44,676 nucleotides of DNA from an uncultured Clostridium sp. (GTDB lineage Bacteria; Bacillota; Clostridia; TANB77; CAG-508), in the NCBI GenBank assembly GCA_900553225.1, contig USCV01000006.1:1-44676 (forward strand), written 5' to 3'. Under the pieces are notes generated by a model. The model searched no databases, was not told the origin of the DNA, and saw only the letters and a program-made list of their open reading frames with translations. The position numbers and the translations under genes are program-made. Positions 8,179 through 18,453 of this stretch are shown one piece after another (the stretch's first letter is position 1; the number at the start of each line of letters is the position of its first letter).

Positions 8179-8547
8179 TCTACTAAAATCATAGCGTTTG
8201 CAACTGCATATTCCTTTAAATGAGATAAACTAATGTCAATACTTGCTATATTTTTTATTTCTCTATGAAGTATTAATTTAGGCTTCCCATCTTTACTATT
8301 TATTATTTCGATATCCTTCCAATCTAATTCATATTTATTTTTTAGTAAATCTGATAATGCTTTAATTACTGCCTCTTTTGCTGCAAATCTAGCTGCAAAA
8401 TGTTCATAACAATTTTTTCCTTTAGAATTGCAATAAATAATTTCATTTCCGTGTATATACTTTTTCTAAAAACTTGCCATTTGAGCTTTCAATTGCATTT
8501 TTTATTCTTCCAACTTCGATAATATCAATTCCTGTTTTTACTTCCAT
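8163..8547 (-). CDS. acpS: Holo-[acyl-carrier-protein] synthase, interrupted by a +1 frame break
   Basis: AcpS moves the phosphopantetheine arm of CoA onto acyl carrier protein, which fatty acid synthesis needs. Reading from ATG 8547, the first frame gives GIDIIEVGRI (the family's GIDIVEI metal-site strand) and FLEKVYT, then meets a stop after CGG AAA. One base further on, the frame gives NEIIYCNSKG, HFAARFAAKEAVIKAL (the core motif with the catalytic Glu), DIEIINSKDGKPKL and DISLSHLKEYAVANAMI. The 385 bases are one more than a multiple of three and would give about 127 residues, the normal AcpS length. The break fits the CGG at 8449-8451; skipping C gives Thr-Gly-Asn-Glu-Ile. Because AcpS is normally essential, a dead gene is unlikely. 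The start lies 15 bases after the WG-repeat gene, so the two form an operon. Confidence 0.85.
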
Positions 8548-8561
8548 TACCTGTCTCCATT

Positions 8562-10079
8562 TTATTCAGCATCAGTATAATAATTAGCATTTAAATCCTC
8601 TGCAAGATGCCATTTACCGATGAACTTTATAATTGTATTGTTTTCTAAAGAATATTTTGGTTCTACAACAACTTTTCCTTTTTGATCTATCGCTCCCCAT
8701 TTTCCGTCCTTTTTTACACATGCATATCCATATTCATCTTGTTCTGTTGCATCATCATAAATATAATTTACTACTGGAACTCCGTTTTTATCTACAAATC
8801 CATATTTTTCATCCTTTTTTTGTAAGAATAAAGTATTAGATTTTAAAATATCTTGTTGTTTCTTTTCTTCAAATTTTAATGTATAATATTTATTTTCATT
8901 ATTTTGTCTTACTTTAATATATCCTTTTTCAACATTAACTTCTGAAACTGTTCCTGTTAGCTTCACTTGGAATGTATGGCTAATAATATCAGATTCTGCC
9001 TGACCTTTATTGCCCTCTAAGAAATCTGCAGTATCTCTATAGAATAAACTTGTGTATTGGAAATCTAATAGTACATTGTCGTCTATATTTATTACTCCAT
9101 ATTTTCCATCTTTTTTAGCTATATAATTATTTGAGTATAAATAAGATAGTTCTTGATATTCTACTGGTACTTTTTCATCTCCTGTTTTTGAAACAACTCC
9201 AAATTTATTATCTTTTTTTACTATTGCATTGCCATCATTTATTGCAAGTATATCTGAATATTTATTTTCTAAGTAAACATTTCCCGTAGTATCTATAATT
9301 TTTAATTTAGAATTTTCTTTTACAACATATGAATTATCTCCATATACTTTTTTAATCTCATCATATTTACATTCTAATGCTACTTTTTTATTATAATTAA
9401 TTACGCCATATTTATTTTCTGTATTTTGAACAACATATCCATTCTCGTATTTAGAAGTTAAATTTTCTATATTTTTATAGTCATTTTCTATAATAACATT
9501 TCCTTTAGTATCTATTAGACCTTTTTTATTATCTTTAACTGTAATAATGCTATTTTTTACACCGTCTAATGCATAGATTTCGTCATATTGACATGAAGCA
9601 ATTTCTTTTCCGTTAAAATCTATAATACCATATTTTCCATTATTGCATACCTTTAATATGCTATCTTCTGTTGATAAATTATTATTCTCATCAACATTAT
9701 AAATTGGTTCTACTAATTCATATTGTGAAAAAATTTGTCCTTTTTCATTTAATGCTTTTGTTTTATATTTACCTGTGTTATAGTCAACATCATATGTGCA
9801 AATAAACACTGCTTTTGATTTATTTGGAATTTGAATCATTTCTTCATAGGTTGGTTCAACAATAGTTTCTCCTTTTGAATTAATAACTCCCCATTTTCCA
9901 TTTGTATATACTGAAAAATAGTCTATTGAAATTATTTTCTCATTATCTTTTGGCTTTGTATTTAAAATCTTAGAAAGTCCTACAATAACCATAATGATTA
10001 CTGCAATTGCAATAATTACAGCTATTACCTTTTTTATATTTAACTCTCCGCCTGCTTCATATCTTCTTCCTCTATTCAT
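8562..10079 (-). CDS. WG-repeat protein with N-terminal membrane anchor
   Basis: I place the start at 10079 (MNRGRRYEAGG) because GGAGGG lies six bases upstream; an in-frame ATG at 10124 lacks such a site. The product is about 505 residues. A short basic cytoplasmic tail and one membrane helix (about 17-36) are followed by about nine repeats of the WG type (for example GKWGVINSKGETIVEPTYEE, GKYGIIDFNGKEIASCQYDE, GKWGAIDQKGKVVVEPKY). These fold as small beta units outside the membrane. An insertion near the C-terminus (FQVKLTGTVSEVNVEKGYIKVRQ) looks like a separate OB-like strand set. The function of WG proteins is unknown. It is the first gene of the acpS operon. Confidence 0.85.
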   Translation of the reverse strand: MNRGRRYEAGGELNIKKVIAVIIAIAVIIMVIVGLSKILNTKPKDNEKIISIDYFSVYTNGKWGVINSKGETIVEPTYEEMIQIPNKSKAVFICTYDVDYNTGKYKTKALNEKGQIFSQYELVEPIYNVDENNNLSTEDSILKVCNNGKYGIIDFNGKEIASCQYDEIYALDGVKNSIITVKDNKKGLIDTKGNVIIENDYKNIENLTSKYENGYVVQNTENKYGVINYNKKVALECKYDEIKKVYGDNSYVVKENSKLKIIDTTGNVYLENKYSDILAINDGNAIVKKDNKFGVVSKTGDEKVPVEYQELSYLYSNNYIAKKDGKYGVINIDDNVLLDFQYTSLFYRDTADFLEGNKGQAESDIISHTFQVKLTGTVSEVNVEKGYIKVRQNNENKYYTLKFEEKKQQDILKSNTLFLQKKDEKYGFVDKNGVPVVNYIYDDATEQDEYGYACVKKDGKWGAIDQKGKVVVEPKYSLENNTIIKFIGKWHLAEDLNANYYTDAE

Positions 10080-10112
10080 GATATCCCTCCACATACGTTT
10101 TTCATAATTTAT

Positions 10113-10142
10113 ACTATAACACATTTATATATAAAATTACAA
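10113..10142 (-). promoter_or_regulatory. Probable promoter of the WG-repeat/acpS operon
   Basis: On the minus strand TTGTAA (10142-10137), an 18-base spacer and TATAGT (10118-10113) make a plausible sigma-A promoter about 35 bases before the start at 10079. Its -35 element touches the end of the upstream gene. Confidence 0.5.
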
Positions 10143-10145
10143 GAT

Positions 10146-11678
10146 TTATTTTCTTTTTAAAATCATTCCCATGTCTTCTATAACTACTGTTTCCCACTGT
10201 TCAGTACTCTCTAGTAATATACGTATGTCTTTGTTGTTTTGTAAAAAGACATATTGAATATCATATTTATCGAAAATATATAAATAAGCATCTAATGTTT
10301 TTGTATTAGCCACTTCAACAAACTGATTATTTCCAGGACTAAATTCCTTTACAAATGGATCACATCTTCCATCTATAAATGTTGGAATATCATTAAATAA
10401 CATCCAATTTCCCCAAACATTGTCATTATATATTTTATCCTTTATGTTATTTTCTTTTAGATATTCAATACATTTATATGGGAATTGTGCTTTCATAAGT
10501 GTCTCTTCATCATGTTTAAAATAATAATTAAACCATTTTCCTCCCATTATCATAGTTAGTATTATAAAAATAACACCACATATTGTAGTCACAATTTTCA
10601 AAATATTAAATATTTTATTTAAGCTAAAACTATTTACAATATATATAATAAAGTTTTTTACAAACTCATATCCCCATAGTAAAACTGTAAATGTAAATAT
10701 TGGTGTTAGTCTGCAATATCTTAACATTCCAACTCCCCAGAAACATATTATCAATAGTTTAGATATAGACTCTTTATCTAATTGGTATATTTTTTTATCA
10801 AATGCAAAAGAAACAAATATTACTAAAAATAGTAAACATGCAATAGTACTTATAAAAGTAATTGGTTGCCATTCTGCAATCGTATTTGTTGCTTGGCTTG
10901 CGCTTGTAAATAGCATTTTTATACAATAATTGTATACTTGTATTCCATGAGGGTTTATTAAGCCTGCAATTATTCCTATTCCAATTGCCTTTAGCTTAGT
11001 AAAAAGCGCTTCTTTATGTTCATCTTTAGATTCTTGCTTTCTATCTTTCCATAAATAAGCTAAATCAACTAATAACAGTACAATAATTGGTGCAAAGACA
11101 GTCCAAATTGCTCCACCATGTAAATTTGAAATTAAAAAACCTGTTATTCCTAAAGTTAAATAATATGTAATTTTTTTTCTTTTTTTTATAAATATAAGTA
11201 AATTTATAAGCATAATAATTGCGGTAAGTTCTAAGGGTCTACCTACTGCCCATGTATATCCCATAATAATTAGCATACATATTGCAAATATGGAATATCC
11301 TTGTATATCTTCCTTTTTTATTATCACATTATAAATTGTTACAAATGCAACTCTTGCAAATAATAAAGTGGTAGCAAGTATCTCAATTCCCTGCAATCCA
11401 AAACTTCCATATATAACACTCAAAAAAACATCATAAAGCCACTCATGTGGAATCCAATTTAAGCCTTTATGCCAAGAAAAAACATCAACATTTGGAACAT
11501 ATCCATTTTTTAAAATCCAATCTCCTGTTTTTATATGCCATAAAATATCCAAATCAATTAATTGTACAAACCTTGTTTTTTCTAAAATAAAAAAAACTGT
11601 TCCAATTAATACCAATATTCCCCAGATTGTAATTAAGCATTTTTTTGTACTCCATTTTTTTAAAATATTTTCTCTCAA
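10146..11678 (-). CDS. Polytopic membrane protein, glycosyltransferase-like or unknown
   Basis: I prefer a TTG start at 11678 because AAAGGAG lies eight bases before it; an in-frame ATG at 11741 would add 21 residues without a clear site. The product of about 510 residues has about ten membrane helices. Right after the first helix comes DLDILWHIKTGDWILKNGYVP with a nearby FSWHKG and HEWLYD, an Asp/His-rich outer loop like those of GT-C-fold enzymes. The C-terminal 100 residues form a soluble domain with NVWGNWMLFNDIPTFIDGRCD. Such proteins are common in Clostridia and usually annotated as hypothetical. Sugar or polyprenyl transfer is a guess from topology. The next gene downstream has its own promoter. 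Confidence 0.7.
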   Translation of the reverse strand: MRENILKKWSTKKCLITIWGILVLIGTVFFILEKTRFVQLIDLDILWHIKTGDWILKNGYVPNVDVFSWHKGLNWIPHEWLYDVFLSVIYGSFGLQGIEILATTLLFARVAFVTIYNVIIKKEDIQGYSIFAICMLIIMGYTWAVGRPLELTAIIMLINLLIFIKKRKKITYYLTLGITGFLISNLHGGAIWTVFAPIIVLLLVDLAYLWKDRKQESKDEHKEALFTKLKAIGIGIIAGLINPHGIQVYNYCIKMLFTSASQATNTIAEWQPITFISTIACLLFLVIFVSFAFDKKIYQLDKESISKLLIICFWGVGMLRYCRLTPIFTFTVLLWGYEFVKNFIIYIVNSFSLNKIFNILKIVTTICGVIFIILTMIMGGKWFNYYFKHDEETLMKAQFPYKCIEYLKENNIKDKIYNDNVWGNWMLFNDIPTFIDGRCDPFVKEFSPGNNQFVEVANTKTLDAYLYIFDKYDIQYVFLQNNKDIRILLESTEQWETVVIEDMGMILKRK

Positions 11679-11794
11679 CTTTTCTTCTCCTTTGTAATTA
11701 ATTTTTATTATTAATATTACACACTTTACACTTTTTTTCAATACCTTTTTGAAATACCAACTAAAAAATATTTATGTTTATAGTTTTAAATTTT

Positions 11795-11831
11795 AAAAAA
11801 ATCACGACCTTATTTAAAAGTATCGTGATTT
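11795..11831 (-). terminator. Terminator of the giant BspA/MucBP gene
   Basis: A 9-bp stem AAATCACGA/TCGTGATTT (11799-11807 with 11823-11831) is followed by a T run on the minus strand. It lies nine bases after the stop codon of the surface protein gene. Confidence 0.85.
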
Positions 11832-11839
11832 TTCTTTAA

Positions 11840-14800
11840 TTATCTTTCTTTAATTATTTTTATATAAACAAGTCCACCTATACATATTATAATTACTAGT
11901 CCTAGAATTAAATATATTGTTCTAGCCTGTCCTGTTTGTGGAATTACTGGTTTTTCTTCTTCAACTTTTCTGTATTTGAATATAACTTCTTGATTCTCTT
12001 TTGTATATTTACCTTCTTTATTTCCTACTACTTCTATATATTCATATCCATTTATTTCTTCTTCGCTTACACTGTAATCTGTTCCTACTTTTCCTGTTAT
12101 TGTAACATCTTGCTTTATACTGTTTCCTTCTTCATCTTGATATTTTACTATAACTTTTCCTGTTATAATTGCTTCTGGTTGTAGTTTAGTTACATCACTT
12201 ATATTTCCTGCATTATCTATTGCTCTTACATATGCTGCATTTTTTCCTTCTATAAATTTTACTGTTGCATTAGTATTGCCTTCTTCATCAACTTGCGTAG
12301 CAATTTGTTGCCACTGTGTTTGCTCATTTGGTTCTTCATATGCAACTTCTATTTTTGCAATTCCAGATTTACCATAATTTTCTGTTGCCTCTGTATCATA
12401 TGCTTTTACATTAACTTCACCATCTGTTGTGCTTTCCACAGTTTCTATTGTAGGTTTTAATTTATCTATATTAGCTACTTTAATTTTACTTGTATATGTT
12501 CTTCCTTTTGAATCTGTTACATTAATTGTATATATTCCATTTTTTTCAACAGTAATTGGAGTATTCTCACTTTTAGCATTTTTGTCTTTTGTTTCAGATA
12601 CAACTGTATCTCCTGCTTTTACAACTACACTTACAACTTTACTTGTTGTATTTTCTGAAGAATTTAAAGTAATACTTTGATTTGTCCAATTGTTATTACT
12701 TAAATTATAATTTGCTGTTGGTCCAAAATATTCTAAATTTACACCTGTATCTACAATACAACCTCCAATATATGCCCAAACTTCTCCATTTTCTGCTAGT
12801 GCATATACTGGTATATATTTATTAGCAGTGCTGTTGTCATAATTATCTTTATTTTCCTCCGCTGAGCCTCTATGAGCTATCCATATATATTCATAATGAG
12901 CTGTCAAGCCACTTTCAGTATTTTCGGCTATATCGACAAATCTTGGCAATTGTTCATTTGATTCTTGAACATCAAAATAAATTTCATCATCTTTTTTAGT
13001 TACATCTTTTAATGTTCCATCTTCATTTCTTTTTAATCCATTAAAAAACCTTATTGCTTTATTTTCTTTAGAATATGTACCATATTTCGGTGTATCTGAT
13101 TCTACAATCTTTCCAACTTTTACTTCTGTTCCATTTGTAACATCATCTAAATTATATAATTTACCGTCTTTAAGTGCTAAATGCGATGCTACTAAATACT
13201 TATCTGTTTGCTCTTGAAGTTCTTGTACAGCAGATGTTAAGCTTGTATCATCTACTAAAAGTGAAATTACATCTCCATCTTTTGTTAAAGCTGTAGAAAA
13301 GTCGTAAATATCAACAATATTACTTACTTCTAATTTATAAACTATACGTAATGTTGGACCAGCTATCAAATAGTTTCCTAAATTCATTTTGTTCCATAAT
13401 CGTGCTAAGCCACTCTCGTCATTTCCATTTGCAACTGCATATACTTCTCCTTTTTGTGTCAATATTAGAAATGAAGAACCATCTCCTACTACTTTAACAT
13501 ATTTCTCGTCTCCTATTACTTCTTTAGCTTTTTTTATGACTTCTATATTACTTTCTAGGTTTCCATCGCTGTCTACATATGCATAAATTGTTTTACTATT
13601 TGAATTTCCTATGTAATTAGCATTACATATTACCGAATAATCAATATTTTTCGCACTGTCAGATAAACCTCTTATTGTATTTTCACTTTGCATACTTACA
13701 TTATCATTTTCCATATCTTTATATGTTATTTCTCCAAGCGATGTATACGGATCAGTAGAAGCATAACCACCGTCTTGTCCACGATAAAACTTGTCTGTCG
13801 CAGTAAAACTATATATCAAATCAGATGCAATCTTATTCAATAATCCTAATAATCCTTTATTGTTATCATTATCTTGGTTACTATTTGTATTGTCTTTTTT
13901 TATTTCTTCTTCCAATTCTATATTTTTATTATTATTTTTATCTGACCAGCCCACATTAGATTCATTACCATTTTGAAGTATATATCCATTAACTTTTCTA
14001 TTTTCTGTATTTTCAACATTTAATTTACCATCTGTATCTATTGTTATTTTTAAAATACTACATTCATACTCATTATTTATTATTCTTGCGTAAATTGGTA
14101 CACTATATTCAATTTCTTTTGTGTATTTAGTCCAATTTTCATTATCTACAGAATACTCAATATCATTATCACTTTCTAATTTAATTTTTCCATTTACTAC
14201 TGTAACTTCTGGCACTTTAGTTTCTTTTCTGCTTTGAATACTTGAAACATGAACTGTTCTAATTACCGTATAATTACTGCTTTTATCTGTAAATTCAAAT
14301 GTGTAAATTCCATTATCTGTTGCTTCATATGTTATTTGGTTTTTTTCTGAAGTTTCGTTGTTAGGCATTTTTATTTTATATTTATTTTCTGGTACACTTA
14401 CTTTTATATCAACTTTATTTTGCTTTAAATTATTTTCACTTTCATCTTTTGATACTTGTATATCGTTGTAATCTTTTAATATTTCATCATTATTCTTTAT
14501 ATAATACTTTTTACTCCAATGACTTACATTATTAGAGTATGAATAATCTTCTATATAATCACCAATAATATAATATGTTTTACCTGTACTATCTTGATAC
14601 GTATAATCCCCAAGTTTACTTATTCCCGTCTTGCTAGGCTTCTCTGGATATGAATCTATAGCAATATTAATATTCGTATTATTTTCGTTCTTATTGTCAC
14701 TGCTATAATTAATTATACCATAATTTGGTATATATAGATTTCCTTTATTGGTTAATATTATTCCATCTTTATTTATTCTTACTGGAACTTCACTATTTTT

Positions 14801-17389
14801 TATAATACAATTTAAACTAATTGATTGAGTATCTAAATACATTTCGTTTTGCTTCAATATTTTTACTTGTAAGTCATCTGCAGATATATCTATTACATCA
14901 CTTGCAATTTCTGAACTATTATTTAAATTAATTACTTTTCCGTCAGTGCATAATACGTATAATATTCCCTTTGATTGTATAATTTTTTGTATTGTTCCTA
15001 TGTTATTTAATTGATATTTATCACATCTTTCATAATTATATTGTTTATCTGTTGAATTATATTTGCATTCCCATATTGCATTATTAACATCTACAGCATA
15101 TACACCATAAATACATGTAAATTTCTCACTTCCTGTAATCTGTTGTAAATTATAATTTGAATCCACAATTTTATAGACTTTTCCATCATCCTTTAAGACT
15201 AAAACATCTCCTGCAACTTTTGTAATATCTATTACTCCATTTTCTTTAAATTGCTTAACTTCAGTATCATCATTTATTAAAATATTCTCTTTTGAATCTT
15301 TAGATACTCCTTCTAAATACCTATTTTGTCTAAAAATATAATTTTTATTATTTTCGCTATAAATTCCTGTAACTTCACCTAATCTGTCTTCATCTGCAAT
15401 ATTTAATTTTATATATATAACATTACCAGGTCCTGATAATTTTCCACGAATTAATATGCTATCTGCACCAATATTCATTATCTTCATATTTCTCTCGTTA
15501 AAAGACTTATTATATGTAACCCATTCTGTACTATCACTTAATTTATATTCAGCTGAAACTAGTCCATCTAGTACTTCGTATACGGTTATTTCTCCATTTC
15601 TTCTTACTGCTTTCTCATTATCGCCATGAACACAAGTAATCTCCATAGTATATACATCAGCACTTGTTTTAGTGTCATATATTTCAGAGTCTGTCATATC
15701 ATCTATGTTTACTTCTTTTATATTATTTTCTCCTACTTTAACAAAAATACTTTTTGAATCAGTATTACTAATTGGTGCTGTATATTCTACTAACTCTCCA
15801 TTACTAGTTAGTGAATATTTAATAGTATCATTTATATTAGAACGTATATAAATTCTACCATTTTTTCTAAATGCTGATATATTTACTTTACCTTCTATTG
15901 TAATATTTTTTAGTTCACGTCCAAAAAACTTAACAATAACATTATTATTTCCAACTTTTAGTGCAATATCTGATGTATATCTTTTTTCATCACCATTATT
16001 TAATACATAGCAAATGTCAATATCACTTTTATCCAAAACACCATCATTTTTATATGCTTCTAAGTTTAAATAAATTGAATTATTTAATGTTTCCTCAATT
16101 TTTAAGTTGTTTGTGTCTTCTGTCTTTATTGTACATGTTGTACCATCCATTAGTCCTTTGTTTACTGTTATTGTTGCCTCTTCGTTAGTATTAAAATCAT
16201 CTTTTACGATTACTTTTCCATCATTCACACTACAGTTGTTAGTTGTATATGAAACTATTTGATGATTAAAATATTTATTATTATTTGCTTTTTTCAATAT
16301 ATCTAGTAAATCGTTTTCATGTTTCATTATTGTCATTTCAATACTTTGATTTTTTAATGTTAGCTTATCAAATTGCATATTATCTAATACACTTACATCA
16401 CTTATTTTATTATTATCTAAGTTTAGTTCTGTTAGTACACTCAAATTGCCTATGTTTCTTATATCTTTTATATTGTTGTTATTTAGATTTAGATATTTTA
16501 AACCGTTAAATTTCTCCATTCCTGACAAATCACTTATTTGAGCATTTGATAAATCTAATGATGTTATTTCATTTATTGCATTAATTGTTATTTTCTTTTC
16601 TTCATCATTATAATCTTGCATTTTTCCCAATTCATTACATATTTCTTTTATTTTACTATATAAATTTTCATCATTAAATTTCACAATATCTTGCACATTT
16701 ACATTTATATTATTCTTCTTTGCAAATGAATACGCATAAGAATCAGATTCACATATAATTGTTAAATTGTCACATCCATTAAATGCATCTCCTTCTATAA
16801 ACGTTACACTCTCTGGAATCTCTATGCTTGTTAAACTGCTACATCCAAAAAATGCATAGCCTCCTATACTCGTTACACTATTTGGAATTTCTATACTTGT
16901 TAAACTGCTACAGCCACAAAACGCTCTATCTTCTATACTAGTTACACTATTTGGAATTTTTATACTTGTTAAACTGCTACATTTATAAAATGCAGTATCT
17001 CCTATACTTGTTACACTACTTGGGATTTCTATACTTGTTAAACTGCTACATCCAGAAAATGCTCCATCTCCTATACTTGTTACACTACTTGGAATTTCTA
17101 TACTTGTTAAACTACTACAGTACTTAAATGCACTATTTCCTATACTAACTATGCTATGTCCGCTTAATTCACTTGGTATAGTTATATCTCCAACTATTAA
17201 ATCTTTATTACTTGGTTGTACATTTACTGCATTACCATTTGAATCAGTTTCATAAGTCCATGCAATTCCATCAACCGTTGCTGATTCTGCTTTTACTTGC
17301 ATAAGTGGCGCAAGTATGCTTATATACTGCAAAAGTAGTACTATTGTAATTATGCTAGCCACTTGTTTAAATATTTTTTCACCTTTCAT
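11840..17389 (-). CDS. Giant surface protein: BspA-type LRR, internalin-like LRR, Ig-like domains, MucBP, IPQTG anchor
   Basis: The 1849-residue protein has a signal peptide (about 1-35), six BspA/LRR_5 units of 23 residues (about 80-215), then an internalin-like LRR block (about 240-350, LDLSNAQISDLSGMEKFNGL). A long beta-rich middle (about 350-1600) includes Ig-like pieces and RCC1/WG-like segments reading values such as KVYKIVDSN. The C-terminus has Ig-like domains with IYTINVTDSKGRTYTSKI, a MucBP domain (GKVIVKYQDEEGNSIKQD), IPQTGQ, a membrane helix and a basic tail. BspA and MucBP modules bind host proteins or mucin, so it is probably a host-contact adhesin anchored by sortase. The start follows AAGGAG. 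A TTACA direct repeat about 140 bases upstream is shared with the other large adhesin genes. Domain boundaries in the middle are rough. Confidence 0.85.
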   Translation of the reverse strand: MKGEKIFKQVASIITIVLLLQYISILAPLMQVKAESATVDGIAWTYETDSNGNAVNVQPSNKDLIVGDITIPSELSGHSIVSIGNSAFKYCSSLTSIEIPSSVTSIGDGAFSGCSSLTSIEIPSSVTSIGDTAFYKCSSLTSIKIPNSVTSIEDRAFCGCSSLTSIEIPNSVTSIGGYAFFGCSSLTSIEIPESVTFIEGDAFNGCDNLTIICESDSYAYSFAKKNNINVNVQDIVKFNDENLYSKIKEICNELGKMQDYNDEEKKITINAINEITSLDLSNAQISDLSGMEKFNGLKYLNLNNNNIKDIRNIGNLSVLTELNLDNNKISDVSVLDNMQFDKLTLKNQSIEMTIMKHENDLLDILKKANNNKYFNHQIVSYTTNNCSVNDGKVIVKDDFNTNEEATITVNKGLMDGTTCTIKTEDTNNLKIEETLNNSIYLNLEAYKNDGVLDKSDIDICYVLNNGDEKRYTSDIALKVGNNNVIVKFFGRELKNITIEGKVNISAFRKNGRIYIRSNINDTIKYSLTSNGELVEYTAPISNTDSKSIFVKVGENNIKEVNIDDMTDSEIYDTKTSADVYTMEITCVHGDNEKAVRRNGEITVYEVLDGLVSAEYKLSDSTEWVTYNKSFNERNMKIMNIGADSILIRGKLSGPGNVIYIKLNIADEDRLGEVTGIYSENNKNYIFRQNRYLEGVSKDSKENILINDDTEVKQFKENGVIDITKVAGDVLVLKDDGKVYKIVDSNYNLQQITGSEKFTCIYGVYAVDVNNAIWECKYNSTDKQYNYERCDKYQLNNIGTIQKIIQSKGILYVLCTDGKVINLNNSSEIASDVIDISADDLQVKILKQNEMYLDTQSISLNCIIKNSEVPVRINKDGIILTNKGNLYIPNYGIINYSSDNKNENNTNINIAIDSYPEKPSKTGISKLGDYTYQDSTGKTYYIIGDYIEDYSYSNNVSHWSKKYYIKNNDEILKDYNDIQVSKDESENNLKQNKVDIKVSVPENKYKIKMPNNETSEKNQITYEATDNGIYTFEFTDKSSNYTVIRTVHVSSIQSRKETKVPEVTVVNGKIKLESDNDIEYSVDNENWTKYTKEIEYSVPIYARIINNEYECSILKITIDTDGKLNVENTENRKVNGYILQNGNESNVGWSDKNNNKNIELEEEIKKDNTNSNQDNDNNKGLLGLLNKIASDLIYSFTATDKFYRGQDGGYASTDPYTSLGEITYKDMENDNVSMQSENTIRGLSDSAKNIDYSVICNANYIGNSNSKTIYAYVDSDGNLESNIEVIKKAKEVIGDEKYVKVVGDGSSFLILTQKGEVYAVANGNDESGLARLWNKMNLGNYLIAGPTLRIVYKLEVSNIVDIYDFSTALTKDGDVISLLVDDTSLTSAVQELQEQTDKYLVASHLALKDGKLYNLDDVTNGTEVKVGKIVESDTPKYGTYSKENKAIRFFNGLKRNEDGTLKDVTKKDDEIYFDVQESNEQLPRFVDIAENTESGLTAHYEYIWIAHRGSAEENKDNYDNSTANKYIPVYALAENGEVWAYIGGCIVDTGVNLEYFGPTANYNLSNNNWTNQSITLNSSENTTSKVVSVVVKAGDTVVSETKDKNAKSENTPITVEKNGIYTINVTDSKGRTYTSKIKVANIDKLKPTIETVESTTDGEVNVKAYDTEATENYGKSGIAKIEVAYEEPNEQTQWQQIATQVDEEGNTNATVKFIEGKNAAYVRAIDNAGNISDVTKLQPEAIITGKVIVKYQDEEGNSIKQDVTITGKVGTDYSVSEEEINGYEYIEVVGNKEGKYTKENQEVIFKYRKVEEEKPVIPQTGQARTIYLILGLVIIICIGGLVYIKIIKER
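16745..17160 (-). repeat. Six 69-bp coding repeats (BspA/LRR_5 units)
   Basis: Successive units encode variants of IPSSVTSIGDGAFSGCSSL at a 23-residue, 69-base spacing. DNA identity between units is high, with blocks such as ACTTGTTAAACTGCTACA recurring on the plus strand. Such repeats expand and contract easily and can be mis-assembled, so the copy number may be unreliable. Confidence 0.85.
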
Positions 17390-17525
17390 ATTATTTTTCT
17401 CCTTTTCAAAAATAAATTATCTAATAATATCTTACTTTACCTAAAAAAACGATGCAACACCTCTTAAATCATGTTTTTAGTTAAATTTTCAAAACTCTTT
17501 ACGGAACTACATTTAGTGACGTTTT

Positions 17526-17542
17526 ATTACAGTTTCTTTACA
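17526..17542. promoter_or_regulatory. TTACA direct repeat upstream of the BspA/MucBP gene
   Basis: On the plus strand ATTACA (17526-17531) and TTTACA (17537-17542) repeat at an 11-bp period, one helical turn. It lies between the divergent giant surface gene and cwlD. The same arrangement occurs at 32447-32463 and 37125-37152, with a 12-bp version at 25861-25878. The rest of 17390-17633 is AT-rich and holds no gene. Confidence 0.5.
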
Positions 17543-17633
17543 TTTCTGTAATATTTGTAATATTTTAAAAAACAGTTCTAAAAAACATTTCTTCTCATAT
17601 ATTTTATATAAAAATACATATGGGGGATTTTTT

Positions 17634-18356
17634 ATGATTGTACTTAGTAAAAAAAGATTATTATTAATTACTTCAATGGTACTGGTTTCTTTATTTGTTT
17701 TTGTATTTCAAACTGTAAGAGTAGACAATAACAGTAGTACAGTTCCTACTGTGGCACTGCCTGTTTCAAATAAAGTTATAGTACTAGATGCAGGTCATGG
17801 CATACCAGACGAAGGAGCACAAAGTAGTAATGGAACAACAGAAGCGCAAACAAATTTAAAGATTGCATTAAAAGTTCAGAACCTATTAGAACAAAGTGGT
17901 GCAACAGTAATATTAACAAGAAGTGACGAAAATGCAATTTATGACTTAGATAGTAAAACATTAAAAGAGAAAAAAATATCAGATATTCACAATAGAGTAA
18001 AAATAGGAAACGAAAATAGTGCAGATATATTTGTTTCAATACATTTAAACAAAATTCCACAAAATCAATATTGGGGATGGCAATGTTTTTACAAAGATGG
18101 AAATGAGCAAAGCACAAAACTTGCTAAAAGTTTACAATCCAACTTAAATGAATCTATTCAAAAGGAAAATAAAAGAGTAGCTATGAAATTAGACACTGTA
18201 TACATTATGAAACATGTAGAAGTACCAATTTCAATTGTAGAATGCGGTTTTTTATCAAATCCTGAAGAAGAAAAACTGCTTTTAGAAGACTCATATCAAG
18301 ATAAACTTGCATGGGGAATTTATAATGGAATAATAGATTATTTTTATCAAAATTAA
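17634..18356 (+). CDS. cwlD: N-acetylmuramoyl-L-alanine amidase, CwlD type
   Basis: The 240-residue amidase has an N-terminal membrane anchor (about 8-26) and an Amidase_3 domain. Zinc ligands are His55 (DAGHG), Glu70 (TTEAQTN) and His137 (VSIHLN). The catalytic Glu203 lies in SIVECGFLSNPEE. In spore formers CwlD strips peptides from muramic acid so that muramic lactam can form in the cortex. The family match is strong, though other Amidase_3 enzymes look similar. The start follows GGGGGA. It is one of only two plus-strand genes, divergent from the giant surface gene, and ends at a two-way terminator. Confidence 0.88.
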   Translation: MIVLSKKRLLLITSMVLVSLFVFVFQTVRVDNNSSTVPTVALPVSNKVIVLDAGHGIPDEGAQSSNGTTEAQTNLKIALKVQNLLEQSGATVILTRSDENAIYDLDSKTLKEKKISDIHNRVKIGNENSADIFVSIHLNKIPQNQYWGWQCFYKDGNEQSTKLAKSLQSNLNESIQKENKRVAMKLDTVYIMKHVEVPISIVECGFLSNPEEEKLLLEDSYQDKLAWGIYNGIIDYFYQN

Positions 18357-18453
18357 AATTTTTTTGCTCTTATATATTATTGCTTTATTAAGTTATCTAA
18401 AATGAATTTTATATATGTTTTTTGTTTTTTAGAATAGTTCTAATATAAAAATC

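Noticed and set aside
10079..10124. Longer start of the WG-repeat protein at 10124
   Set aside because: It has no ribosome binding site and overlaps the likely promoter; the ATG at 10079 has GGAGGG at good spacing.
15961..16509. Plus-strand open frames inside the giant BspA gene and the adhesin genes
   Set aside because: They are complements of low-complexity AT-rich coding DNA, with no binding sites or recognisable protein features.
16745..17160. CRISPR array
   Set aside because: The regular repeats are coding, 69 bases long with no unique spacers, and translate to BspA/LRR units. No CRISPR array was found in the window.
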